Below, piece by piece: positions 47,021 to 55,555 of a DNA stretch of 64,000 nt. Source of the stretch: Geodermatophilus aquaeductus (GTDB taxonomy: Bacteria; Actinomycetota; Actinomycetes; Mycobacteriales; Geodermatophilaceae); the NCBI RefSeq assembly GCF_900182545.1, contig NZ_FXTJ01000001.1, forward strand, positions 620,001 to 684,000, written 5' to 3'. The number at the start of each line of letters is the position of its first letter. Positions within the stretch are counted from its first letter, which is position 1. The position numbers and the translations under genes were made by a program. The notes beneath the pieces are model-generated. The model was not told the origin of the DNA. It made no database searches and was given only the letters and a program-made list of their open reading frames with translations.

Positions 47021-48733
47021 GTGTCACGCACCCCCAGTCCCCACCCCGCCGGCGGCTCGGCCTCCGTCCGGACCCGCCGGCTGCGCGAGACGGCGCACGA
47101 CGTCCTCGGCTTCGACGGCTTCCGCCCGGGCCAGGAGCGGGCGATGCAGTCCGTGCTGTCCGGCCGGGACACGCTGGCGGTGCTCCCCTCCGGCGCCGGC
47201 AAGAGCGCGGTCTACCAGGTCGCCGGGCAGCTGCTCGACGGGCCGGTCGTGGTCGTCTCGCCGCTCATCGCGCTGCAGCGCGACCAGGTCGAGCGGCTCG
47301 CCGAGCTCGGCGAGGAGGCCGGCCGGGCCGCGCAGCTCAACTCCAGCCTGTCCGCCGGTGACCAGCGCGCCGCCCTCGAGGGCCTCGGGGACGGAACGGT
47401 CCGCTTCCTCTTCCTGGCGCCCGAGCAGCTGACCAAGCCCGAGGTGGTCGACGCCGTCCGCGACGCCGGTCCCGCGCTGTTCGTCGTCGACGAGGCGCAC
47501 TGCGTGTCGGCGTGGGGGCACGACTTCCGCCCCGACTACCTGCGGCTGGGGCAGGTCGTCGAGCAGCTGGGCCACCCGACCGTGCTCGCCCTCACCGCCA
47601 CCGCCGCCCCGCCGGTGCGCGCCGAGATCGTCGAGCGGCTGTCGATGCGCGACGCCGAGGTCGTCGTCGCCGGCTTCGACCGCCCCGAGATCCGCCTGGA
47701 GGTCGACCACCACGCCGACGCGCACGCCAAGCGCAGCGCGGTGATCGACCGCGCGGTCGCCGAGGTCGAGGCCGGCCGCGGCCCGGGCATCGTCTACAGC
47801 GCCACCCGCAAGGGCACGCTCGACCTCGCCGAGGCGCTCACCGAGCGCGGCCTCCGGGCCCGGCCGTACCACGCGGGCCTGAAGAAGAGCGAGCGCGAGG
47901 ACACCCAGCGCGCCTGGATGGACGACGAGCTCGACGTCGTCGTGGCCACCACGGCCTTCGGGATGGGCATCGACAAGCCCGGCACCCGCTTCGTCGTGCA
48001 CGCCGAGCCGGCCGACTCCGTCGACAGCTACTACCAGGAGATCGGCCGGGCCGGCCGCGACGGCGAGGCGGCCCTGGCGGTGCTGGTCTACCGGCAGGAG
48101 GACCTCGGCCTGCGCCGGTTCTTCGCCGCCGGGGCCCCCGCCGAGGAGGAGCTGCAGCAGGTCGCCGGGCTGGTCGCCGCCGCGCCCGCGGCGGGCGTGG
48201 AGGAGGGCGTCGACGTCAGGCAGCTGCGCGAGGAGACCGGCCGCGGCGCCACCCCGCTGGCGCGCGACCTCAACCTGCTCGAGCAGGTGTCGGCCGTCGT
48301 CCTCGACGAGGAGGGCGCCGCGCACCCGGCCGAGGGCGCGCCCCCGCCCGGCGAGGCCGCCGCCGCGGCGCGCGAGCTGGCCGAGCACCACGAGCGGGTC
48401 GACCAGAGCCGCGTGGAGATGATGCGCGGCTACGCCGAGACCACCGAGTGCCGCCGGCAGTACCTGCTCGGCTACTTCGGCGAGCAGCTCGAGGAGCCCT
48501 GCGGCAACTGCGACAACTGCTCGGCCGGCACCTCCCACGAGCAGCCCGCGGGCGGCGACGCCGACACCCCCTTCCCGCCGGAGACCCCCGTGGTCCACAC
48601 GGAGTGGGGCCCGGGCGTGGTCATGCGGGTGGAGGACGACCGCGTCGTCGTGCTGTTCGAGGAGGTCGGCTACAAGACGCTCGCGCTCAAGGCCGTGGAG
48701 GCCAACGACCTGTTGCAGGTCCGCAGCGCCTGA
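47021..48733 (+). CDS. RecQ family ATP-dependent DNA helicase
   Basis: A 570-residue superfamily 2 helicase. RPGQERAMQSVLSGRDTLAVLPSGAGKSA holds the Q motif and Walker A (Lys61), FVVDEAHCVSAWGHDFRPDY the DEAH box, and ATTAFGMGIDKPGTRFVVHAEPADSVDSYYQEIGRAGRDG motifs V-VI. A zinc site follows (ECRRQYLLGYFGEQ, PCGNCDNC). The winged-helix and HRDC domains of long RecQ are missing. Instead a short DUF3553-like tail (HTEWGPGVVMRVEDDRVVVLFEEVGYKTL) closes the protein, as in many actinobacterial RecQs. GTG at 47021 leaves a natural N-terminus. Confidence 0.92.
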   Translation: MSRTPSPHPAGGSASVRTRRLRETAHDVLGFDGFRPGQERAMQSVLSGRDTLAVLPSGAGKSAVYQVAGQLLDGPVVVVSPLIALQRDQVERLAELGEEAGRAAQLNSSLSAGDQRAALEGLGDGTVRFLFLAPEQLTKPEVVDAVRDAGPALFVVDEAHCVSAWGHDFRPDYLRLGQVVEQLGHPTVLALTATAAPPVRAEIVERLSMRDAEVVVAGFDRPEIRLEVDHHADAHAKRSAVIDRAVAEVEAGRGPGIVYSATRKGTLDLAEALTERGLRARPYHAGLKKSEREDTQRAWMDDELDVVVATTAFGMGIDKPGTRFVVHAEPADSVDSYYQEIGRAGRDGEAALAVLVYRQEDLGLRRFFAAGAPAEEELQQVAGLVAAAPAAGVEEGVDVRQLREETGRGATPLARDLNLLEQVSAVVLDEEGAAHPAEGAPPPGEAAAAARELAEHHERVDQSRVEMMRGYAETTECRRQYLLGYFGEQLEEPCGNCDNCSAGTSHEQPAGGDADTPFPPETPVVHTEWGPGVVMRVEDDRVVVLFEEVGYKTLALKAVEANDLLQVRSA

Positions 48734-48758
48734 CGCCGCAGGACCCCGACGGGCATGC

Positions 48759-48774
48759 TGTGCGCCACGTCACA
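48759..48774 (+). promoter_or_regulatory. CRP/GlxR-like site before the amidase operon
   Basis: TGTGC-N6-TCACA matches TGTGA-N6-TCACA at nine of ten positions and lies 25 bases before the small gene that heads the amidase operon. Confidence 0.45.
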
Positions 48775-48799
48775 CGACCCGACCAGGAAGAGGCGGCAC

Positions 48800-49000
48800 A
48801 TGGCATCGACACCACGGTCACCGCTCGGCGACGAGGCACTCGACCAGCTGCTCGCCCACGCGCGCCTGGACCTCACCACCGAACGCCGGACGGCCGCGGG
48901 ACCCGCCGTGACCATGGTCCTGGGGCTCTACGACAGCCTCGACGAGATCGCGGTGGGCGAGACGCCGCCGGCCTCCGCCTTCGACGCGCGGTGGGAGTGA
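48800..49000 (+). CDS. AtzG-like small partner of the amidase
   Basis: A 66-residue protein with LDQLLAHARLDLTTERRTAAGPAVTMVLGLYDSLDEIAVG followed by ETPPASAFDARWE. Length, helical body and acidic C-terminal tail, and position four bases before an amidase-signature gene, recall AtzG (DUF4089) and GatC, small subunits that wrap around their amidase partner. The sequence similarity is weak, so the role is inferred from context. ATG at 48800 after a GAAGAGG sequence. Confidence 0.65.
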   Translation: MASTPRSPLGDEALDQLLAHARLDLTTERRTAAGPAVTMVLGLYDSLDEIAVGETPPASAFDARWE

Positions 49001-49004
49001 GGAC

Positions 49005-50396
49005 GTGCAGCCCTCCGAGCTCACCATCGCCGAGGCCGCCCGGCAGATCGAGCAGCGCGCCCTGTCCCCGGTCGACCTCGTGCAGTCCGCGCTCGACCGC
49101 ATCGCCGAGGTCGAGGACCGGCTCAACGCCTTCGTCGTCGTGACCGCCGACCAGGCACTGGAGGCCGCCCGGCAGGCGGAGCAGGAGATCACCGGCGGCG
49201 GGTACCGCGGTCCCCTGCACGGCATCCCGGTGGGCATCAAGGACCTCTACGACGTCGCGGGCCTGCCCACGACGTCGAGTTCGGCGGTCCGCTCCGACCA
49301 CCGGGCGACGGAGGACTCGGCCTGCGTCGCCCGGCTCCGCGACGCCGGCGCCGTCGTGGTCGGGAAGACCCACACGCACGAGTTCGCCTACGGCGTGCTG
49401 ACCCCGACGACGAGGAACCCGTGGGACACCGGTCGCGTGCCCGGCGGCTCGAGCGGCGGGTCCGGCGCGGCGGTGGCCGCCGGCGAGTGCCTGGTGGGGA
49501 TGGGCACCGACACCGGCGGGTCGATCCGCATCCCGTCGTCGGTGTGCGGCACCGTCGGGCTCAAGCCGACCTTCGGCCGGGTCTCGCGGTACGGGATCAC
49601 GTCGCTGTGCTGGTCGCTCGACCACGCCGGCCCGCTCACCCGCACCGTGCGCGACGCCGCCCTGTCCCTCCAGGTCCTCGCCGGCTTCGACGCCCGCGAC
49701 CCGGGATCGGCGAAGGAGCCGGTGCCCGACTACACCGCCGACCTGGACGCCGGGGTCCGTGGGCTGACGCTGGGAGTCCCGACCAACTACTTCTTCGACG
49801 ACGTCGACCCCGAGGTTGAGTCGGCCGTCCGGGAGGCCATCGGCGTCCTCGAGGCCCAGGGGGCGACGCTGCGCGATGTCGAGATCCCCTACGCCGACCA
49901 GATGATGGCCGTCGAGTTCGGGGTCCTCGTGCCCGAGGCCAGCGCCTACCACCAGGAGATGCTGCGGCACTCCGGGGAGAAGTACACCGAGGACGTCCGG
50001 GTGTTCCTCGACGCCGGCGAGACGGTGCTCGCCACGCAGTACATCAAGGCCCTCCGCGTCCGCACGCTGGTGCAGCAGGCGTTCCGCCGGGCCTTCGAGG
50101 GCATCGACGCGTTGGTGTGCCCGACGTTGCCCGCCGCCGCGGCCGCGGTCGGGCAGCGGACCTTCACCTTCCCCGGCGGGAGGGAGAAGGCGGTGATCGA
50201 CGCCTGGGTCGGCCACTCGGCCCCGGGGAACGTCACCGGCCTGCCGGCGCTGTCCGTGCCGTGCGGCTTCACGTCGGGCGGGCTCCCGATCGGGCTGCAG
50301 GTCATCGGCCGGCCCTTCGACGAGGGAGGCGTCCTGCGCGTGGGCCAGGCGTACGAGACCGCGACCGACTGGGGGTCCCGGCGCCCCCCGCTGTAG
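49005..50396 (+). CDS. Amidase signature enzyme
   Basis: A 463-residue amidohydrolase with the Ser-cisSer-Lys triad: Lys79 in GIPVGIKDLYD, Ser149 in VPGGSSGGSGAAVAAG and Ser173 in TDTGGSIRIPSSVCG. It resembles AtzE/GatA-type enzymes; the small preceding gene supports a two-subunit amidase such as AtzG-AtzE (carboxybiuret hydrolase), but no cyanurate-pathway genes are nearby and another amide is equally possible. GTG at 49005, four bases after the partner's stop. Confidence 0.9.
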   Translation: MQPSELTIAEAARQIEQRALSPVDLVQSALDRIAEVEDRLNAFVVVTADQALEAARQAEQEITGGGYRGPLHGIPVGIKDLYDVAGLPTTSSSAVRSDHRATEDSACVARLRDAGAVVVGKTHTHEFAYGVLTPTTRNPWDTGRVPGGSSGGSGAAVAAGECLVGMGTDTGGSIRIPSSVCGTVGLKPTFGRVSRYGITSLCWSLDHAGPLTRTVRDAALSLQVLAGFDARDPGSAKEPVPDYTADLDAGVRGLTLGVPTNYFFDDVDPEVESAVREAIGVLEAQGATLRDVEIPYADQMMAVEFGVLVPEASAYHQEMLRHSGEKYTEDVRVFLDAGETVLATQYIKALRVRTLVQQAFRRAFEGIDALVCPTLPAAAAAVGQRTFTFPGGREKAVIDAWVGHSAPGNVTGLPALSVPCGFTSGGLPIGLQVIGRPFDEGGVLRVGQAYETATDWGSRRPPL

Positions 50397-50429
50397 GAGG
50401 ACGCTCACGCCGACGCTGCACCCGCGCCG

Positions 50430-51080
50430 TCAGCCGACCGGCAGCGCGCCCAGCGCCCGGCCGGCCTCGCGCGCGGCGCTCAGCGCCGTCGCGTGCATCT
50501 CGGCCGCCGCGTCGGTGAACGCGTCCAGCGCCGGGTTGACGCCGACCAGCGTGAACTCCCGCTCGACGACGGTCAGGTCGGCCCCCCAGACGTCGGCGAG
50601 GATCCGGCGCAGGTAGGCCGTGGAGTGGTCCCAGCCCTCCCGCGGGGTGCCCGCGCCGTAGGCCCCGCCGCGGACGGTGGCCAGCACGGTGGGCGTCCCG
50701 GCGAGCAGCGGCGCGGAGCCACCGGCGGCCCGCGGGTCGGCGATCACCAGGTCCATCCACGCCTTGACGTGCTGGGAGACGCCGAAGTTGTACAGCGGCA
50801 CGGCGAGCAGGACCGCGTCGGCCGAGGTCAGCTCGTCGACCAGGGCGGCGCTGAGCGCCAGCGCGGCGCGTTGCTCGGGGCTGCGCAGGGCCTCCGGCGT
50901 CCCCGCGCCGGACACGGCCGCCGCCCAGGCGCCGGCGGGCAGGGGGTCGAGGCCGACGTGCCGGCGGACGACCGCGTCGCCGGGGTGGGACTGCTGCCAC
51001 TCGGCCTCGACGACGTCGGCGATCTCGCGGCTCGCGGAGCTCTCGGGACGGATGGTGGCGTCCAGGCGGAACAGGGTCAC
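50430..51080 (-). CDS. FMN-dependent NADH-azoreductase
   Basis: A 216-residue flavodoxin-fold protein. LFRLDATIRPESSASREIADVVEAEW at the N-terminus and AVLLAVPLYNFGVSQHVKAWMDLVI (FMN and substrate site) match the AzoR family, which reduces azo dyes and quinones with NADH. GTG at 51080 is set by homology; an upstream frame enters the divergent promoter region. It is divergent from a MarR regulator with an operator-like palindrome between them. Confidence 0.88.
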   Translation of the reverse strand: MTLFRLDATIRPESSASREIADVVEAEWQQSHPGDAVVRRHVGLDPLPAGAWAAAVSGAGTPEALRSPEQRAALALSAALVDELTSADAVLLAVPLYNFGVSQHVKAWMDLVIADPRAAGGSAPLLAGTPTVLATVRGGAYGAGTPREGWDHSTAYLRRILADVWGADLTVVEREFTLVGVNPALDAFTDAAAEMHATALSAAREAGRALGALPVG

Positions 51081-51173
51081 GGCGGTCTCCCAGGGAGAGG
51101 AACGGAGGGTGTCCCCGGGTGGCGGCGCTGCCGGCGGGGTGGCCACAACGTTCCGCTGTGGGATGTTCTGTGT

Positions 51174-51190
51174 CAAGAAGTTCTTGGAAC
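51174..51190. promoter_or_regulatory. Operator-like palindrome between azoreductase and MarR genes
   Basis: CAAGAA-G-TTCTTG (51174-51186) is a perfect palindrome, overlapped by GTTC-TTG-GAAC (51180-51190). It lies in an AT-richer patch of the divergent intergenic region, 37 bases before the MarR start. Confidence 0.55.
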
Positions 51191-51226
51191 GGACGGCTGC
51201 TCGACCGGCTCGGTACCGTGGACGGC

Positions 51227-51718
51227 GTGACGGCGACCGAGGACCCCGGCGTGGCGGCCCTGGACTCCGCGCTGGCCGAGGACCTCACCTGGCTGCTGCA
51301 GCGCGTCGGCAGCGGCCTCGTCGGCGCCCTGGACCACGTGGCCCGCCGGCACGGCGGCAGCCTCCGCAGCGTCGTCGTCCTGCGGCTGCTGGCCGCCTGC
51401 CCGCCGGCGACCCAGCTGGCCCTCGGCTCGGCCGCCGGCCTGGACAAGACGACGGTCACCTCCGCCCTCGACGCGCTGGAGCGGGCCGGCTGGGCCGTGC
51501 GCCGCCCGTCCGCCCACGACCGGCGCGCCCGCCTGGCCGAGATCACCGACGCCGGCCGCTCCTGGCTGGCGGCCGTCGAGCCCGAGCTGGCCCGGGTCGA
51601 GCACGAGCTCCTGGCCGACCTCCCCGCCGGCGACCGCGAGCACCTCGTGCGCACGCTGCAGCGGCTGGCCTCCGGCTCCTTCGCCGCCGCCGCACCCCCG
51701 TCGGGCTCCTGCGTCTGA
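51227..51718 (+). CDS. MarR family transcriptional regulator
   Basis: A 163-residue winged-helix regulator. LGSAAGLDKTTVTSALDALERAGWAVRRPSAHDRRARLAEITDAG is the recognition helix and wing (DRR motif), flanked by the dimerising helices. It probably represses itself and the divergent azoreductase and responds to an aromatic or redox-active compound, as usual for azoreductase-linked MarR proteins. GTG at 51227 is chosen; GTG at 51218 is three codons upstream. Confidence 0.87.
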   Translation: MTATEDPGVAALDSALAEDLTWLLQRVGSGLVGALDHVARRHGGSLRSVVVLRLLAACPPATQLALGSAAGLDKTTVTSALDALERAGWAVRRPSAHDRRARLAEITDAGRSWLAAVEPELARVEHELLADLPAGDREHLVRTLQRLASGSFAAAAPPSGSCV

Positions 51719-51827
51719 GTCCCCCGACCGGGGTCTCCGGCCGGCTCGCCCTGCGGGACCGCGGCTCCCCGTCGATGATCAAGGCTGGAGAGCCGGGCGC
51801 CTCGCCCGGAGCGGGAGGAGAGCGCAC

Positions 51828-53477
51828 GTGAAGGTCCTCGGCATCAACGCCATCTACCACGACCCGGCGGCGGCGCTCGTCGTCGACGGCAGGGTCGTGG
51901 CCGCGGCCGAGGAGGAGCGCTTCAGCCGGCGCAAGCACGGCAAGCGGCCACTGCCCTGGAGCGCCTGGGAGCTGCCCGAGCTGTCGGCGGCCTGGTGCCT
52001 GGCCGAGGCCGGCATCCGCCCCGAGGAGCTCGACGCCGTCGCCTACTCCTTCGACCCCGCGCTCATGGGCACGCCGGAGGAGTCGGGCCTGTTCGACGAC
52101 GGCGACACCATGCGCAAGCGGTACGCCGAGATGGCGCCGGACTTCCTGGCGCACGCGCTGCCGGGGCTCGACCCGGCGAAGGTCCGCTTCGTCAAGCACC
52201 ACGTCGCGCACGCCGCCTCCGCCGGCAAGGCCGCGCCGCAGCGGGACAACGCGGTGCTCGTCCTCGACGGCCGCGGCGAGGCGCACAGCCACCTGGCCGG
52301 CCGCTACGTCGACGGGCAGCTGGAGATCCTCGCGGGGCAGGCGCTCCCCCACTCCCTCGGCCTGATGTACGAGGACCTCACCGACCACCTGGGGTTCCTG
52401 CGCAGCTCCGACGAGTTCAAGGTCATGGCGATGGCCTCCTACGGCAAGCCGCGCTTCCTCGGCGAGCTCTCGGAGCTCATCCGCGCCACCGGCGACGGCG
52501 GGTTCGTCACCGAGACGATCGACTTCGCCGAGTTCGCGCCGCGCCTGGGCAAGGGCGACCAGTGGACCGAGGACCACGCCGACCTCGCCGCCAGTGTCCA
52601 GACGCGGCTGGAGGAGGTGCTGGTCGACCTCGCCCGCTGGGTGCACGAGCAGACCGGCGAGAAGACCCTCACCATGGCCGGCGGCACCGCGCTCAACTGC
52701 GTGGCCAACACCCGCATCCTCGCCGAGAGCCCGTTCGAGCAGGTCTGGGTGCAGCCGGCCGCCGGCGACGCCGGGACGGCGCTCGGCGCGGCCCTGCACG
52801 TGGCCGCCGAGCTCGGCGAGCGCACCGAGCCGATGCCCGGTGCGGCGCTGGGCCGCGGCTGGGGCGACGACCAGATCGAGCGCTGGCTGCAGACGGCGGC
52901 GGTCGACTACGAGCGTCCCGACGACGTCGCCGAGGCCGTCGCCGAGGTGCTCGCCGACAACGGCATCGTCGCCTGGTTCCAGGGCCGCAGCGAGTACGGC
53001 CCGCGCGCGCTGGGCCACCGCTCGCTGCTCGCCCACCCCGGCTTCGAGGCCAACCTCGAGCGGATGAACGACGTCAAGGGCCGCGAGCAGTTCCGCCCGG
53101 TCGCGCCGATGGTGCTGCTGGAGAGGGCGCCGGAGATCTTCAGCCGCGGGCCGATCCCCTCGCCGTACATGCTCTTCGTGCACGACGTCGCGCCGGAGTG
53201 GAAGGACCGCATCCCCACGGTCACCCACGTCGACGGCACCGCCCGCATCCAGACCATCGACGCCGAGACCGAGCCGCTGGTGCACCGGATGATCGCGGCC
53301 TTCGAGCGCCGCACCGGCATCCCGGTGGTGGTCAACACCAGTCTCAACACCGCCGGCCGGCCGATGGTCGACGACCCGCGCGACGCCCTCGAGTGCTTCG
53401 GCTCGGCCCCGGTCGACCTGCTGGCCATCGGCCCGTTCGTCGTCCGCCGGCCGGTGCGCACGCCCCGCCCCGAGTAG
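51828..53477 (+). CDS. Carbamoyltransferase (NodU/CmcH/TobZ family)
   Basis: A 549-residue two-domain enzyme. The N-terminal Kae1-like part has LGINAIYHDPAAALV, EEERFSRRKHGKRPLPW, VKHHVAHAAS (metal-binding His pair) and MAGGTALNCVANTRI. The C-terminal YrdC-like part has GRSEYGPRALGHRSLLAHP, REQFRPVAPMVL and VVNTSLNTAGRPMVDDP. The family makes carbamoyl-AMP from carbamoyl phosphate and ATP and transfers the carbamoyl group to a hydroxyl of a natural product or glycan. GTG at 51828 follows GGGAGGAGA. It stands alone, with no biosynthetic neighbours, so the acceptor is unknown. Confidence 0.92.
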   Translation: MKVLGINAIYHDPAAALVVDGRVVAAAEEERFSRRKHGKRPLPWSAWELPELSAAWCLAEAGIRPEELDAVAYSFDPALMGTPEESGLFDDGDTMRKRYAEMAPDFLAHALPGLDPAKVRFVKHHVAHAASAGKAAPQRDNAVLVLDGRGEAHSHLAGRYVDGQLEILAGQALPHSLGLMYEDLTDHLGFLRSSDEFKVMAMASYGKPRFLGELSELIRATGDGGFVTETIDFAEFAPRLGKGDQWTEDHADLAASVQTRLEEVLVDLARWVHEQTGEKTLTMAGGTALNCVANTRILAESPFEQVWVQPAAGDAGTALGAALHVAAELGERTEPMPGAALGRGWGDDQIERWLQTAAVDYERPDDVAEAVAEVLADNGIVAWFQGRSEYGPRALGHRSLLAHPGFEANLERMNDVKGREQFRPVAPMVLLERAPEIFSRGPIPSPYMLFVHDVAPEWKDRIPTVTHVDGTARIQTIDAETEPLVHRMIAAFERRTGIPVVVNTSLNTAGRPMVDDPRDALECFGSAPVDLLAIGPFVVRRPVRTPRPE

Positions 53478-53487
53478 GCCCGGACCG

Positions 53488-53518
53488 CCCCTCGTCCCTC
53501 CCCCGGACGGGCGAGGGG
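53488..53518 (+). terminator. Terminator of the carbamoyltransferase gene
   Basis: CCCCTCG (53488-53494) pairs with CGAGGGG (53512-53518), extended by CC/GG, ten bases after the stop. Confidence 0.55.
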
Positions 53519-53613
53519 TGAACCGGTCCCGCGAGGTCCCGCGAACACCGGGTGCCCGGCCACCACCACGGTGACGATCCGGCAACGACGCGTCCCCCGG
53601 ACGGGGGAGCGCC

Positions 53614-53638
53614 GTTACCGCCGGATGCCGGGGGGTAG
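53614..53638 (+). promoter_or_regulatory. SigB/SigF-like promoter of the DUF4383 gene
   Basis: GTTA, 15 bases, GGGTAG: near match to the GTTT-N15-17-GGGTAT pattern of actinobacterial general-stress sigma factors, 57 bases before the start. The spacing equals that before the DTDQHA gene at 14241. Confidence 0.5.
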
Positions 53639-53695
53639 CGGAGATCGGCGCCCGCCACGGCGGCGGCGCCCCACACACGCGGAGGAACGGACACG

Positions 53696-54148
53696 ATGGC
53701 TTCCACGGGGAACACCGGCGCGCGGCCGGGGATGACCTGGCCCCAGACACTCGCCCTGGCCTTCGGGGTGGTCTACCTCCTCGTCGGCATCGTCGGCTTC
53801 TTCATCACCGGCTTCGACGGGTTCGTCAGCAACAGCACCGCCGACGGCAACACGGACACGCTCCTGTTCTTCATGATCAACCCGCTGCACAACGTCGTGC
53901 ACGTCGTCATCGGCATCGCCGGCATCGCGCTGTCGCGCACGCTGGCCGGCGCCCGCACCTACGGCTGGCTGCTCGCCGTCGGCTACGGGGCGGCCTTCGT
54001 GTACGGCCTGATCGCCGCGGGGGAGGACTGGGACTTCCTCAACATCAACGCCGCGGACAACGTCCTGCACATCGCCACCGCGGTCATCGGCCTGGTGATC
54101 GCGCTCGGCCCGGTCACCAGCACGGTCGCCCGTTCCTCGCGCGTCTGA
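53696..54148 (+). CDS. DUF4383 membrane protein
   Basis: A 150-residue protein with four membrane helices: [59 protein letters not shown] and [19 protein letters not shown]. The two HNVVH/DNVLH motifs at the start of helices 2 and 4 are the family's mark. Function unknown; it is common in soil actinobacteria. ATG at 53696 after GGAGGAA. A stress-type promoter and a strong terminator frame it as a single gene. Confidence 0.88.
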   Translation: MASTGNTGARPGMTWPQTLALAFGVVYLLVGIVGFFITGFDGFVSNSTADGNTDTLLFFMINPLHNVVHVVIGIAGIALSRTLAGARTYGWLLAVGYGAAFVYGLIAAGEDWDFLNINAADNVLHIATAVIGLVIALGPVTSTVARSSRV

Positions 54149-54173
54149 GCAGCAGCACTCCGCCCGGCACCGG

Positions 54174-54214
54174 AGGAGCCGGGTACCCGCCAGCACGGCG
54201 GGCACCCGGCTCCT
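54174..54214 (+). terminator. Terminator of the DUF4383 gene
   Basis: Eighteen-base arms with one mismatch (54174-54191 and 54197-54214) around AGCAC, 25 bases past the stop. Confidence 0.7.
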
Positions 54215-54285
54215 GCCGTCCGGGGACGCGGAGACCAGGTGACCCAGGTGCGACGGCGGTCACTCGGCGGGCTACCTTCCGACGC

Positions 54286-55497
54286 ATGGACTTCGCCCTC
54301 TCCGCCCGAGCCGAGGACGTCTGCGGCCGGATGTGGGACTTCATGCGTGAGCAGGTGTTCCCCGCCGAGCCCGTCTACGAGGAGTGGCGGGCCGCCCGCG
54401 GCCACGACGACCACGGCCACCCGCCGGTGCTCGAGGACCTCAAGAAGGAGGCTCGCGCCCGCGGGCTGTGGAACCTCTTCCACCACGAGCTCGGGGGCAT
54501 GACCAACCTCGAGTACGCGTCGGTCGCCGAGATCATGGGCTGGTCCCCCACCATCGCCCCCGAGGCCACCAACTGCGGGGCCCCCGACACGGGGAACATG
54601 GAGACGCTGATGCTGTTCGGGACCCCCGAGCAGAAGCAGCGGTGGCTCGACCCGCTGCTGGAGGGGGAGATCCGCTCCGGCTTCGCGATGACCGAGCCCG
54701 ACGTCGCCTCCTCCGACGCGCGCAACATCCAGACGTCGATCGTCCGCGACGGCGACGAGTACGTGATCAACGGCCGCAAGTGGTGGACCAGCGGTGCCGC
54801 CGACGAGCGCTGCCAGATCTTCATCGTCATGGGCAAGACCGACCCCGAGGGCGCTCCGCACCGCCAGCAGTCGATGGTGCTGGTGCCCCGGGACACCCCG
54901 GGCCTGGAGATCGTCAGGCACCTGCCGGTGTTCGGGTACCAGGACCAGCACGGCCACTCGGAGCTGCGGTTCACCGACGTCCGGGTGCCGGTGTCCAACA
55001 TCCTCTCCGGTGAGGGTGACGGCTTCATGATCGCCCAGGCCCGGCTCGGCCCCGGCCGCATCCACCACTGCATGCGCGCCATCGGCATGGCCGAGCGGGC
55101 GCTGGCGCTCATGGTCGACCGGACCCAGAAGCGGGTCGCCTTCGGCCGCCCCCTGGCCGACCAGGGCACCGTGCGGGAGGCGATCGCCCTGTCCCGGATC
55201 GAGATCGACCAGGCCCGCCTCTACGTGCTCAAGACCGCGGACCTGATCGACAAGTACGGCGCCAAGGGCGCCCGCACCGAGATCTCCGCGATCAAGGTCG
55301 CCGCACCCCGCGTCGCGCTCGACGTCATCGACCGCGCCATCCAGGTGCACGGCGGCGCGGGCGTCAGCAACGACACCGTGCTGGCCCGCTTCTACGCCAG
55401 CGCACGGACGCTGCGGATCGTCGACGGCCCCGACGCCGTGCACATCCGCGGTGTCGCCAAGGAGGAGCTCGCCCGCGAGCGCCCCTACGTCGGCTAG
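54286..55497 (+). CDS. Acyl-CoA dehydrogenase
   Basis: A 403-residue flavoprotein. [21 protein letters not shown] and [11 protein letters not shown] are the FAD/substrate motifs, [24 protein letters not shown] the central helix with a catalytic region near [18 protein letters not shown], and [34 protein letters not shown] the C-terminal FAD motif. The long N-terminus is of the ACAD10/11-like type. It oxidises an acyl-CoA at the alpha-beta bond. A TACCTT box seven bases before the ATG may allow leaderless expression. Single gene with terminator. Confidence 0.92.
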   Translation: MDFALSARAEDVCGRMWDFMREQVFPAEPVYEEWRAARGHDDHGHPPVLEDLKKEARARGLWNLFHHELGGMTNLEYASVAEIMGWSPTIAPEATNCGAPDTGNMETLMLFGTPEQKQRWLDPLLEGEIRSGFAMTEPDVASSDARNIQTSIVRDGDEYVINGRKWWTSGAADERCQIFIVMGKTDPEGAPHRQQSMVLVPRDTPGLEIVRHLPVFGYQDQHGHSELRFTDVRVPVSNILSGEGDGFMIAQARLGPGRIHHCMRAIGMAERALALMVDRTQKRVAFGRPLADQGTVREAIALSRIEIDQARLYVLKTADLIDKYGAKGARTEISAIKVAAPRVALDVIDRAIQVHGGAGVSNDTVLARFYASARTLRIVDGPDAVHIRGVAKEELARERPYVG

Positions 55498-55512
55498 AGA
55501 ACCGCGCACGAC

Positions 55513-55547
55513 GACGGGCCGGCACCCTCTGGGGGTGCCGGCCCGTC
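55513..55547 (+). terminator. Terminator of the acyl-CoA dehydrogenase gene
   Basis: Perfect 15-base arms (55513-55527 and 55533-55547) around TCTGG... of five bases, 16 bases after the stop. Confidence 0.75.
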
Positions 55548-55555
55548 CTGCACTC

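Noticed and set aside
49005..50396. Naming the amidase AtzE or GatA
   Set aside because: Catalytic motifs are common to the whole family; no cyanurate-pathway genes and no gatB are nearby, so the substrate cannot be fixed.
25614..53606. Recurring CCCCCGGACGGGGG word at about 25614 and 53593
   Set aside because: Short and purely G/C; expected by chance at this base composition and not placed consistently relative to genes.
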